64,000 bases of DNA, from the NCBI RefSeq assembly GCF_014270035.1, contig NZ_JACNEP010000003.1, positions 62,001 through 126,000 of the forward strand. Reading direction: 5' to 3'. A program made the translations under genes and the position numbers. The notes under the pieces are model-generated. The model searched no databases. It had not been told where the DNA came from and was given only the letters and a program-made list of their open reading frames with translations. Below are positions 25,543 to 36,214 of the stretch, in pieces (the first letter of the stretch is position 1; every line of letters starts with the position of its first letter). The DNA comes from Neptunicella marina (GTDB lineage: Bacteria; Pseudomonadota; Gammaproteobacteria; Enterobacterales; Alteromonadaceae).

Positions 25543-25723
25543 TGTTTGGGTTGTATAAATGTCGTTAAAAATAGTGTCGAGTAACTCAAAAATAAGTACG
25601 CATTTTGAATTTTTAAGATTGCTCAAATGTTACAGAGTTTGATAAAAAAAATTAAAAAAGACGCTAGACATCAGGGGGAACGCTGATATTTATTCTTAAA
25701 TTAGCTTTAGAACAAGGTTAGAT

Positions 25724-26173
25724 ATGAAAGAGTTTAAAAGTGTTGATATTGCTTTAGCACAGCTGGAAAGCGCACTTATGCTTTATTTTGAGACAAATGA
25801 TTATTTTTCAGTAATTACTTTAGCTGGTGCTGCAGAAGAAATATTAGGTAAAGCGTGTAGAGCGCAAGGAATAAAAAGCTCTTTAGAATCGCTTCAAGAC
25901 TCTTACTTTTTGTTAAATCAAATCCGGAATGGTGAAGATGTCACTAAAGAAAAACTGAATAAGTGGGTACATGACAGGGTTAATTATGCTCGAAACAAAA
26001 TAAAGCACGTAAATCCTATTAATGAACCTGTTGTATCGATTTTTGCTGAACACGAAGCTAAGGACTTGCTTAATCGAGCAATCGATAATTGGTGGGCGTT
26101 AGGTAACCCCTTTACAAACTTGATGCTCAAGTTTTATAGCGACAAAGTTGACTCAGCAGATATAGAGACTTAA
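25724..26173 (+). CDS. Stand-alone HEPN-like protein
   Basis: 149 residues, all-helical, no signal. The family core is FSVITLAGAAEEILGKACRAQG, and the HEPN RNase-type motif R-x4-H is present as Arg90-NKIK-His95, after NYA. Many HEPN proteins are RNases acting as toxins or in phage defence, but others only bind nucleotides. No antitoxin (MNT-type nucleotidyltransferase) or other defence gene is adjacent. An AGG-containing ribosome site precedes it. The function is unknown. Confidence 0.75.
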   Translation: MKEFKSVDIALAQLESALMLYFETNDYFSVITLAGAAEEILGKACRAQGIKSSLESLQDSYFLLNQIRNGEDVTKEKLNKWVHDRVNYARNKIKHVNPINEPVVSIFAEHEAKDLLNRAIDNWWALGNPFTNLMLKFYSDKVDSADIET

Positions 26174-26203
26174 CACCCATATGGTGATGTTTTGAGTTGC
26201 GAA

Positions 26204-26227
26204 AAAAGGCACCAATTGGTGCCTTTT
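26204..26227. terminator. Bidirectional rho-independent terminator
   Basis: aaaaggcacc / ggtgcctttt with an aatt loop lies between the HEPN gene and the convergent gltD. Its core is identical to the terminator at 18686. Confidence 0.85.
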
Positions 26228-26244
26228 CTCAATTTAAGTATTGA

Positions 26245-27669
<1,425 letters not shown>

Positions 27670-30600
27670 TTAATTTACCTGTACGCGCAGTTCTTCTGTT
27701 GAACGACTAATGTGTCCAAGCAGATTTTTAACATCGCTGGTTTTGGGTTTCACCAGACGGAACTTAGGTAAATATTCGGCAAAATTGGTCAGCAGATTCA
27801 GTGCATGTTCGCTGCCGGTTTCTTCATAATGCTGGTTAATCAGGCCACGTAAGTGCTCAGATAAAATCACTTTATCTTCAATACCCAGTGTTTCGACTAA
27901 ATCGGCATTGACGCGTTGTTCGAAGTCGTTATCTTCATCCAGTACGTATGCAAAACCGCCTGTCATACCGGCGGCGAAGTTCACCCCGGTACGACCCAAT
28001 ACCGCAACGATACCGCCTGTCATATATTCACAGCCGTTATCGCCTACGCCTTCAACTACTGCAATCGCGCCTGAGTTACGTACGCCAAAACGTTCACCTG
28101 CACAACCTGCGGCAAATAATTTACCGCCAGTGGCACCGTACAAACAGGTATTCCCGGCAATGGTGCTGTTGCGCGTTTTGTAGCTCACGCCTTGTGGAGG
28201 ATGAATAACCAGCTTACCGCCTGTCATGCCTTTACCCACATAGTCGTTGGCATCACCGATTAAGGTCATTTCCAGACCGCCGGCATTCCACACTCCAAAA
28301 CTCTGACCGGCAGTACCGGTAAATTCCAGTTTAATCGGATGTTCTTCCATATCACGGTTGCCGTGATATTTGGCGATATGACCGGATACCATAGCGCCTA
28401 CTGAACGGTCAGTATTGCGAATTTTATAGCGGAACAATCCACCGCTGCGTGAGCTGATTGCACTATCCAGATCGGCCAGCAATTGCAGGTTCAAATCACC
28501 TTTATCTGCCGGGATATTTTCGCCCTCACTGCAGAATAATTTGGTGTGATCCCCTGCGGTCGGTTTGGCCAGTATGGGGGATAAATCCAGTTTGTTCTGA
28601 CGTGCACTAAAGCCCGGCAGAATTTCCAGCAACTCAGTACGACCAATCAGTTCATCGAGTTTACGTACACCCAGCTCAGCCATAATCTCACGGACTTCCT
28701 GTGCGATGAATTTAAAGTAATTCATCACCATTTCTGGCAGGCCGATAAAGTAGTTGCTGCGCAGTTTTTCATCCTGAGTTGCCACACCTGTTGCACAGTT
28801 GTTTAAGTGACAAATACGCAGATATTTACAACCCAGCGCTACCATGGGGCCGGTGCCAAAACCAAAACTTTCCGCGCCTAAAATTGCCGCTTTAATTACA
28901 TCCAAACCGGTTTTTAAACCGCCATCGGTTTGTACACGAACTTTATGACGTAAGCCGTTTTCCACCAGCGCTTGCTGGGTTTCTGCCAGTCCCATTTCCC
29001 ATGGACTACCGGCATATTTTACCGAGGTTAACGGGCTGGCACCTGTACCACCGTCGTAACCGGAAATAGTAATTAAGTCGGCATAGGCTTTGGCCACACC
29101 ACAGGCAATGGTGCCCACACCCGGCTCGGAAACCAGTTTGACCGAAATCAGTGCTTTAGGGTTAACCTGTTTAAGGTCAAAAATCAGCTGTGCCAAATCT
29201 TCAATCGAATAGATATCATGATGCGGCGGCGGTGAAATCAGGGTGACGCCCGGTACTGAGTGACGTAATTCGGCAATATATTTATTGACCTTATCACCCG
29301 GTAACTGACCACCTTCACCCGGTTTGGCGCCTTGTGCGACTTTAATTTGCAGCACATCGGCATTGACCAGATAGTGTGGGGTCACACCAAAACGACCCGA
29401 GGCAATTTGTTTAATTTTGGAATTGCGTTCGGTATTAAAACGTTTGGGATCCTCACCACCTTCCCCCGAGTTGGACTGCCCGCCTAACCGGTTCATGGCA
29501 ATCGCCAGTGCTTCATGGGCTTCGGGGCTTAATGCGCCAATCGACATAGCTGCGGTATCAAAACGTGGATAGAGGTTTTCTGCTGGTTCCACTTCGTCAA
29601 TGCTGATGGCATCCAGTTGTGGGTTGAGTTTTAGCAGATCACGAATAGTGGCAACCGGACGTTCGTTTACCAGTGCGCTAAATTGCTGATAATCGGCATA
29701 CTCTCCACTTACGACGGCTTTTTGCAGTGTGGTAACGATATCCGGGTTGTAACAATGATATTCACCATCGTGCACATATTTAAGCAGACCACCATGACTG
29801 ATGGTTTTACGTTTTAACCATGCAATGCGATTAAGGTTGATTTGATCCTGTTCGAAATCATCAAATCCTGCACCCTGAATACGGCTTGGCACACCTTTAA
29901 AACAATAATCACTAACGGCTTTGTTAATGCCGACGGTTTCAAATAATTTAGAGCAGCGATAACTGGCAATGGTCGAAATGCCCATTTTCGACATGATCTT
30001 ATACAGCCCTTTGTTAATACCCTTACGGTAATTAACAATTGCTTGCATGGGAGGAGTATCGATTTGGCCACTGCTACATAACTGTTCTATGACTTCATAG
30101 GCCAGGAATGGATATACCGCCGTGGCGCCTAAACCAATCAGTACTGCAAAGTGATGTGGATCACGCGCTGATGCCGTTTCGATCACAATATTGGCATCAC
30201 AACGTAAGCCGCGATCGACCAGACGACGCTGAACCGCACCTACCGCCATCGCGGCTGGAATCGGGATTAAATTGGGTTTGATCTGACGGTCAGTCAGGAT
30301 AACAAATGCGGCTTTTTTATGACTAACCAAATGTTCAGCTTCGTCACACACGCGTTTAATGGCGTTTTTAAGGCCTTCTTCCGGTTTGTAGTTCAAATCT
30401 ACAAATTCGGAGTAGTAATATTCAGGATCAAACTTACGCAGTTGTTTTAAGTCGGTATACACCATAATCGGTGAATCAAATAAAACGCGGTCAGCGTACC
30501 CTGAGGTTTCACTGAATACGTCCTTTTCACGACCAATACAGGTAGCCAGTGACATCACGTGATTTTCACGTAATGGATCGATGGGCGGATTGGTTACCTG

Positions 30601-32136
30601 CGCAAAATGCTGACGGAAATAGTCATAAACGGTTCTGTGTTTGGAAGACAAGACCGCCATAGGCGTATCGTCACCCATTGAGCCAGTGGCTTCCTGTCCG
30701 TCTTTAGCCAGTACCTTGATAACCTGATCAATTTCCTCATAGGAATAATTGAACTGTTTGTAATAGGTATTCATCATGTCATCGTCAAACAGACGTTTAC
30801 CAATTTCCGGCGTGTCCAGCTGCTCAATAGGCGTAAGACGACGAATATGTTCACCTAACCATTCCCGGTAGGGGTGACGGTTTTTCAATTCTTTGTCTAT
30901 TTCATTACTACGCCAGATTTTACCTGTGTAGGTATCAACCGCCAGCATTTCACCGGGGCCAACACGGCCTTTTTCCAGCACATCCTGTTCGTTGTAATCC
31001 CAGATACCGATTTCAGAGGCCAGTGTAATCAGACCGTCGTTGGTCATGACATAACGGGCTGGTCGTAAACCGTTGCGATCGAGATTACAGGCCACATGGC
31101 GACCATTGGTTAATACAATACCGGCCGGACCATCCCACGGCTCCATATGCATGGAGTTAAATTCATAGAAGGCTTTTAAATCCGGGTCCATGGTTTTGTT
31201 ATTCTGATACGCAGGTGGTACCAGTAAACGCATGGCGCGGAATAAATCCATGCCGCCGGCCAGGAACAGCTCCAGCATGTTATCCAGCGAGGAAGAATCC
31301 GAACCGATTTCATTTACAAACGGTGCGGCATCTTTTAAATCAGGGATCAACGGCGTGCGGATTTTACTCGAACGCGCTTTTGCCCATTCGCGGTTACCAC
31401 GAATGGTGTTAATTTCACCATTATGTGCCAAAAAGCGGAAAGGCTGAGCCAAAGGCCACTTAGGTAAGGTGTTGGTGGAGAAACGTTGGTGGAAGACACA
31501 GATAGCCGATTGCATTTTTTCATCGGCTAAATCCAGGTAAAATTTGGGTAAGTCTCCGGCTAATACCAGACCTTTATATACAGTGACCAGCGATGACATG
31601 CTGGCAACGTAAAAATCTTCGTCTTCTGACAGGCGTTTTTCCGCACGACGGCGCGCCATAAACAGGCGACGCTCCATATCATGTGAAGACCAGCCGTTAG
31701 GCGCATTGATAAATACCTGTTCGATCACAGGCAGACAGCTTGCAGCCAGCTCACCTAACAAGTCATTGTTGGTGGGAACTTCACGCCAGCCCAAAACCTG
31801 TAAGGTTTCGCTTTCCAGTTCCTCATTCAGAATATCGCGTGCTGCTTGTGCTTTTATTGGGTCCTGACTCATAAAAATCATGCCGACGGCAAAATTTTGC
31901 GCCAGAGACCAACCTTGTTGTTGTGCTACGTGTTCAAAAAACGCTTTAGGGGTTTGCATCAGCAAACCGCAGCCATCGCCGGTTTTCCCGTCAGCGGCAA
32001 TACCGCCGCGATGCTGCATCCGATCCAAACCTTCTATAGCCGTTTTCACCAATTTGTGGCTGGCTTTACCCTCTGTGTGAGCGATTAGCCCAAAGCCACA
32101 GTTATCCCGCGAATCATTCGGATGATATAGACTCAT
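27670..32136 (-). CDS. gltB: Glutamate synthase (NADPH), large subunit
   Basis: About 1488 residues from ATG 32136, with AAGGAG 9 nt upstream; a TTG at 32154 would read through that site. The catalytic Cys of the class II glutaminase domain is in DNCGFGLIAH, exposed after removal of a short propeptide. The central and FMN domains follow, with the 3Fe-4S ligands in CKYLRICHLNNCATGVATQ. A C-terminal GXGXG beta-helix has repeated GG motifs (GGKLVIHPP, GGKLFAAGCAG, GGIVAVLG). It transfers ammonia from glutamine to 2-oxoglutarate. A hairpin with a T-run lies in the leader. Confidence 0.98.
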   Translation of the reverse strand: MSLYHPNDSRDNCGFGLIAHTEGKASHKLVKTAIEGLDRMQHRGGIAADGKTGDGCGLLMQTPKAFFEHVAQQQGWSLAQNFAVGMIFMSQDPIKAQAARDILNEELESETLQVLGWREVPTNNDLLGELAASCLPVIEQVFINAPNGWSSHDMERRLFMARRRAEKRLSEDEDFYVASMSSLVTVYKGLVLAGDLPKFYLDLADEKMQSAICVFHQRFSTNTLPKWPLAQPFRFLAHNGEINTIRGNREWAKARSSKIRTPLIPDLKDAAPFVNEIGSDSSSLDNMLELFLAGGMDLFRAMRLLVPPAYQNNKTMDPDLKAFYEFNSMHMEPWDGPAGIVLTNGRHVACNLDRNGLRPARYVMTNDGLITLASEIGIWDYNEQDVLEKGRVGPGEMLAVDTYTGKIWRSNEIDKELKNRHPYREWLGEHIRRLTPIEQLDTPEIGKRLFDDDMMNTYYKQFNYSYEEIDQVIKVLAKDGQEATGSMGDDTPMAVLSSKHRTVYDYFRQHFAQVTNPPIDPLRENHVMSLATCIGREKDVFSETSGYADRVLFDSPIMVYTDLKQLRKFDPEYYYSEFVDLNYKPEEGLKNAIKRVCDEAEHLVSHKKAAFVILTDRQIKPNLIPIPAAMAVGAVQRRLVDRGLRCDANIVIETASARDPHHFAVLIGLGATAVYPFLAYEVIEQLCSSGQIDTPPMQAIVNYRKGINKGLYKIMSKMGISTIASYRCSKLFETVGINKAVSDYCFKGVPSRIQGAGFDDFEQDQINLNRIAWLKRKTISHGGLLKYVHDGEYHCYNPDIVTTLQKAVVSGEYADYQQFSALVNERPVATIRDLLKLNPQLDAISIDEVEPAENLYPRFDTAAMSIGALSPEAHEALAIAMNRLGGQSNSGEGGEDPKRFNTERNSKIKQIASGRFGVTPHYLVNADVLQIKVAQGAKPGEGGQLPGDKVNKYIAELRHSVPGVTLISPPPHHDIYSIEDLAQLIFDLKQVNPKALISVKLVSEPGVGTIACGVAKAYADLITISGYDGGTGASPLTSVKYAGSPWEMGLAETQQALVENGLRHKVRVQTDGGLKTGLDVIKAAILGAESFGFGTGPMVALGCKYLRICHLNNCATGVATQDEKLRSNYFIGLPEMVMNYFKFIAQEVREIMAELGVRKLDELIGRTELLEILPGFSARQNKLDLSPILAKPTAGDHTKLFCSEGENIPADKGDLNLQLLADLDSAISSRSGGLFRYKIRNTDRSVGAMVSGHIAKYHGNRDMEEHPIKLEFTGTAGQSFGVWNAGGLEMTLIGDANDYVGKGMTGGKLVIHPPQGVSYKTRNSTIAGNTCLYGATGGKLFAAGCAGERFGVRNSGAIAVVEGVGDNGCEYMTGGIVAVLGRTGVNFAAGMTGGFAYVLDEDNDFEQRVNADLVETLGIEDKVILSEHLRGLINQHYEETGSEHALNLLTNFAEYLPKFRLVKPKTSDVKNLLGHISRSTEELRVQVN

Positions 32137-32173
32137 GATGATTTGCTCCTTCAACTTGTAGACGGTCGGAAGT

Positions 32174-32211
32174 CAAAAAGAGTGTTAGATCGAAAGATCT
32201 ATAACAACTCT
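32174..32211 (-). terminator. Terminator-like hairpin in the gltB leader
   Basis: Read on the minus strand, AGAGTTGTTATAGATC pairs with GATCTAACACTCT around a TTTC loop (small bulges), followed by TTTTTG. It ends about 38 nt before the gltB start codon. It may be an attenuator, or a terminator for upstream transcription with the promoter placed unusually close to the gene. Confidence 0.55.
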
Positions 32212-32659
32212 CCCTAAATTTTAGGTTACAGAAGTTTTATCGGGGCTCTGTCTTTGCGCCTGTTAGGCGATTATTGATTTCAAGGAATCGTTATGCATTT
32301 ATCCAGACCAGAGCCGGACAACATAACCAGTTCGTAAAACAAAATCAATTGTAATATTGGAATATCCCTGTGTCCGATGGGGAAAAGTGCTTAAAAATAT
32401 TGATAAGTTAATGAAATATATAGATCTATATCAAATTTATATATGTTGGAATCTTACGTTTATATGTAAAGATTTTTTTAATTTCTATAATGAAATAAGT
32501 TGACGCTTACGTAAACGTGCAGTTTGTTTATTGAATTTATATTTATTTATAGTGAATATAAATTCATATTGATGGTGTGTGAGGATGACATATCAGTAGC
32601 AGTGGACTGTCTGAAATGGTCATCCTTAGAGTTGAATATTACTGATGCATGAGTATCGC
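32212..32659. other. Gene-free region between folE2 and gltB
   Basis: Roughly 450 AT-rich bases hold no credible gene. They should carry the gltB promoter and folE2 terminator. Visible structures are a small hairpin CGCCT-gtt-AGGCG near 32265, CCTAAA-t-TTTAGG near 32214, and long-loop arms aggatgac (32582-32589) / gtcatcct (32619-32626) 34 nt past the folE2 stop. Confidence 0.6.
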
Positions 32660-33583
32660 TTAGGCGCGAAAACCGTTCTCTACGCCTTTTACTGCAATCG
32701 ACACTGCATCGTGAGCATGTAGTGACTCAAGGTGATTGACCCTTAGCCAGAAATCGCTCAGGTCAGATTGTTGATTTAACAGATATTTCAGTTTACGAGC
32801 AGCATCTTCACAGAACATCAGGTTCTGACCATTTAAGCGCGCAAACTCCTGTTCATCTTCACGCTTAACTGCAGCTTGAACCGGGGTTTTCAGTGTGTCT
32901 TCAACCTGATCAATCAATGATTTGATTGGAAAGTCGCTCACCTCATCAGTCAGTTTTACTTTTATCTCTGCAACACTACGCTGGCTATGCGGGGTGGCAA
33001 CAATGCCTTGTGTGGTGCCCAGCCATTGGTGCACTTGTTCTGCATCCAGGGTGTCAGCGTTAAATTGTGCTTTAAAGGCATCCTGAATCAACTGACGTGC
33101 TAACGCCGCAGAGCAGGGACAGGTTGATGAATAAGGCACATCCAGTGACAGTTCGATATCGAATTTACCTTGTTGCACCTGACCATTGATGACAATTGGG
33201 TAGGCTTTCCAGCCTTGTTTACCACTAATAAGTGAGCTGCGGCGCATATGGTAATCAAATTTAACAATCACCTGAGCGCTGTCACTCAGGTCATCATGAC
33301 TTTCGATAAAGTCAGCCAGTAATTTCTTAAGTGTGCTGATGGTGAGCTCACCTTCAGTGGACAGCTGATCCAGCAACAAATACAAACGCGACATATGAAT
33401 GCCTTTGGCCTGTGGCTGAATTAAATTGACGTAGGCTGATACGCTGGCGCTGACCATGCGTGCTTGTGCTTCATCGGCCTTTAACATCAGTGGCACTTCG
33501 ATGTTGCCCATACCGACTCTTTCTAACACGCCTTCAGTTTGGGCGGTTACATGATTGGCAACATCTGGTAAATTTGTAGGCAT
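32660..33583 (-). CDS. folE2: GTP cyclohydrolase FolE2 (type IB)
   Basis: 307 residues from ATG 33583, with GGAG 5 nt upstream. It makes dihydroneopterin triphosphate from GTP, the first step to folate, using Mn, Fe or other metal in place of Zn. The active-site Cys is in [14 protein letters not shown], preceded by DVPYSSTCP, and [14 protein letters not shown] lies at the N-terminus. FolE2 is often Zur-controlled as the zinc-independent backup, but I find no Zur box here. The leader holds inverted repeats TGTGTG/ACACACA and CTCATG/CATGAG (33617-33659) of unknown role. Confidence 0.95.
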   Translation of the reverse strand: MPTNLPDVANHVTAQTEGVLERVGMGNIEVPLMLKADEAQARMVSASVSAYVNLIQPQAKGIHMSRLYLLLDQLSTEGELTISTLKKLLADFIESHDDLSDSAQVIVKFDYHMRRSSLISGKQGWKAYPIVINGQVQQGKFDIELSLDVPYSSTCPCSAALARQLIQDAFKAQFNADTLDAEQVHQWLGTTQGIVATPHSQRSVAEIKVKLTDEVSDFPIKSLIDQVEDTLKTPVQAAVKREDEQEFARLNGQNLMFCEDAARKLKYLLNQQSDLSDFWLRVNHLESLHAHDAVSIAVKGVENGFRA

Positions 33584-33861
33584 TACTACTCCGAACGGCA
33601 AAAATATGGGGTTAACTGTGTGCCTTTAACACACAAGCGGTCTCATGTTGTGTCATGAGTTAATTTCCCCCGAAATAACTTATGGCTAATTAATTGCGGT
33701 AAACCGGGCCATATCTGATCAAAAAACCGATATGGGATTGAATGTTAAAAATTCAAGTTTTAACGCACGCAATTGATAAGGTCATTGCATAGTTTGTCTG
33801 TAGGAACATGGTAACATTTAACTTTGTTTTCATAATATAACCATTTCGGGATACTTATTCC

Positions 33862-36213
33862 ATGCAACAGCACCACAACACTGATTCGTGGGTCTTTAAA
33901 TTTGCCCGCTTTGTACGTCATGTTGGTACCCTGCGCGCCAGCTTTTTATTTGTCTTTGTTGCGCTGTTTTTCACCCTTGTTGGTTCCTATGTGTTGCGTA
34001 TGCAAATTACCGGCGAAGTGCAACCGATCGATTTTATTACCGCGGTTATTCTTACCCTGCTTAGTGCGCCCTGGGTGCTGTTCTTTTTTAGCGAACTGGT
34101 TAAACAGCTGGAACAATCGCGCAGTAATTTATCCGAGGTGGTGAATCAGCTGGAGCGTTTACGTGAAGAAGATGTGCTGTTAAACCGCGAACTACAAAAT
34201 AATATTCATCAACTCAACTATGAAGCTGAACAGCGCAAAGATGCCCAACGTGAACTGGAAGAGCTTTACACCGATTTAGAAGCCGAAATCAAAGAGCGCA
34301 GTGAAAAAGAACAACAAGCGCAGCGTTTATCTATGCTGTTACGTTCGATTATCGATGCCTCACCTGACCTTATTTATTACCGTAATGAACAGGGGCAGTT
34401 TGCTGGTTGTAATCGTATTGCTGAACAAGTCACCGGTAAAAAAGAAGCCGATTTATTAGGTTTAACCCCTCACCATGTATTTGATGAAGATGTGGCGGGT
34501 GACATTGTTGCCAGTGACCAGGAAGTCCTTGAATCCAACGTCAGTATCACCGAAGAGCGTTGGTTGCGCTTTGCCGATGGGCAGCGCCGTTTGTTTGAAA
34601 TGCGCAAAGTACCGTTTTATGACAACGAGGGAAACCGTTTAGGTTTATTAGCCTTTGGTCGCGATATTACTAAACGTAAAGATGCAGAAGTGGCGCTGGA
34701 ACAGGCCAGTCGCGATAAAACTGCATTTATCGCCACAATTAGCCATGAGTTACGTACACCATTAAACGGCATTGTGGGGTTAAGCCGTATGTTGCGCGAT
34801 ACCGAGATGTCGAAAGAACAAGCGGGTTGGGTCAATACCATATACACCAGTGCAGTCACGCTCGGTATTATTTTCAACGATATTATCGATTTGGATAAGC
34901 TGGGGCGTGACCGCTTAGAGCTTAAAAAAGAAAGCGTAGAACTGGAAATGTTCTTTAAAGAATTAAACAGTGTCATTGGTTTGTTAACCAGTGAAAAAGG
35001 ACTGGATTACAACACTCAGTATGCCGGTCAATTGCCGCAATATATTGAGGCCGATGCGACGCGTTTACGTCAGGTGCTTTGGAATATTTTGTATAACGCA
35101 GTCAAATTTACCCAACGTGGTCAGGTTAGTTTTAGTGTTGATAAAATTAAAAATGAAGACGGTTTACCGGTACTGCAATTTAAAGTGACCGACAGCGGAA
35201 TAGGTATTCCAGAAGAAGAATTAAATAAAATCTTTGCCATGTATTATCAGGTTAAGACCAATCAGTCACATGCTGCAACCGGTACTGGCATTGGTTTGGC
35301 AATATGCCAGAAAATGGTGCAGTTAATGGGTGGGCAGATCAAGGTATCCAGTACTTTGGGCCAGGGCAGTGAATTTGTTATCGAAATTCCTTTGGTGGTG
35401 GTAAACACACCTAAACAAAAAGCAGAATTGCTGGTTCATGACCTGAATATTTTGCTGGTGGAAGATATTGAATTAAATGTTTTAGTGGCACGAGCTGTAC
35501 TCGAAAAAATGGGGCACAGAGTGTCGGTTGCCATGACGGGCACGGAAGCAATAAATAAAGCGAGAGAACAAACTTTCGATCTGATATTGTTGGATATCCA
35601 GCTGCCGGATATGACAGGTTTTGATGTGGCCAGTGTGTTGCATCAGGAAAGTTTAGTGGAGCAAACGCCGATAGTCGCGTTAACCGCTAACGTGATAAAA
35701 ACCCGGCAGGAATACTTAGATAATGGCATGGACGATGTAATTGCCAAACCGATAAAGGTCAGTCGTATGACAGAAGTCATGAACCAGTTACTTGCACCAG
35801 AAGATCCAGCTCCAAAAGAAACTACAACCACGCAAAATGATGCCGCACAAGATGAATCAGGTTTAGATACGGTTAATCTGACCATGCTGGTTGATACCAT
35901 TGGCGCACAAATGTTGTTAACCAGTGTGGAAATGTTCCAGCAAAAAATGCCGGATTATTTAGCCATACTGGAATCTAACCTCACCGCTAAACAACAAAAA
36001 AGTGTGTGTGAAGAAGCGCATAAAATTAAAGGTGCGGCCAGCTCTATCGGTTTAAGCCATGTGCGTAAAGTAGCGAACTTAATGCAACAGGAAGATCACC
36101 CGGCCTGGTGGGAAAATGTTTATGACTGGCTGGATGAGCTTAAACAGGCACTGGAGCATGACCTGCCAAAACTGATTGACTGGTTACATGCTCGTATTGA
36201 GAGTGGAAGTTAA
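33862..36213 (+). CDS. arcB: ArcB-type aerobic respiration control hybrid sensor kinase
   Basis: 783 residues. Two membrane helices (about 27-46 and 58-77) precede a long coiled coil (to about 155), a PAS domain (about 160-275) with one Cys (AGCNRIAEQ), and HisKA with His295 in ISHELRTPLNG. Then come HATPase_c (NILYNAVKFT, GTGIGLAICQKMV), a receiver with Asp578 (LILLDIQLPD) and an Hpt domain with His720 (AHKIKGAASSIGL). It senses quinone redox state and passes phosphate to ArcA to repress aerobic metabolism under low oxygen. Proximity to gltB matches the E. coli neighbourhood. The arcA gene is not in the window. Confidence 0.95.
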   Translation: MQQHHNTDSWVFKFARFVRHVGTLRASFLFVFVALFFTLVGSYVLRMQITGEVQPIDFITAVILTLLSAPWVLFFFSELVKQLEQSRSNLSEVVNQLERLREEDVLLNRELQNNIHQLNYEAEQRKDAQRELEELYTDLEAEIKERSEKEQQAQRLSMLLRSIIDASPDLIYYRNEQGQFAGCNRIAEQVTGKKEADLLGLTPHHVFDEDVAGDIVASDQEVLESNVSITEERWLRFADGQRRLFEMRKVPFYDNEGNRLGLLAFGRDITKRKDAEVALEQASRDKTAFIATISHELRTPLNGIVGLSRMLRDTEMSKEQAGWVNTIYTSAVTLGIIFNDIIDLDKLGRDRLELKKESVELEMFFKELNSVIGLLTSEKGLDYNTQYAGQLPQYIEADATRLRQVLWNILYNAVKFTQRGQVSFSVDKIKNEDGLPVLQFKVTDSGIGIPEEELNKIFAMYYQVKTNQSHAATGTGIGLAICQKMVQLMGGQIKVSSTLGQGSEFVIEIPLVVVNTPKQKAELLVHDLNILLVEDIELNVLVARAVLEKMGHRVSVAMTGTEAINKAREQTFDLILLDIQLPDMTGFDVASVLHQESLVEQTPIVALTANVIKTRQEYLDNGMDDVIAKPIKVSRMTEVMNQLLAPEDPAPKETTTTQNDAAQDESGLDTVNLTMLVDTIGAQMLLTSVEMFQQKMPDYLAILESNLTAKQQKSVCEEAHKIKGAASSIGLSHVRKVANLMQQEDHPAWWENVYDWLDELKQALEHDLPKLIDWLHARIESGS

Positions 36214-36214
36214 T

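Noticed and set aside
33602-33700. A Zur box before folE2
   Set aside because: FolE2 is often Zur-regulated, but the leader lacks TGTTATA/TATAACA; only unrelated inverted repeats (TGTGTG/ACACACA, CTCATG/CATGAG) are present.
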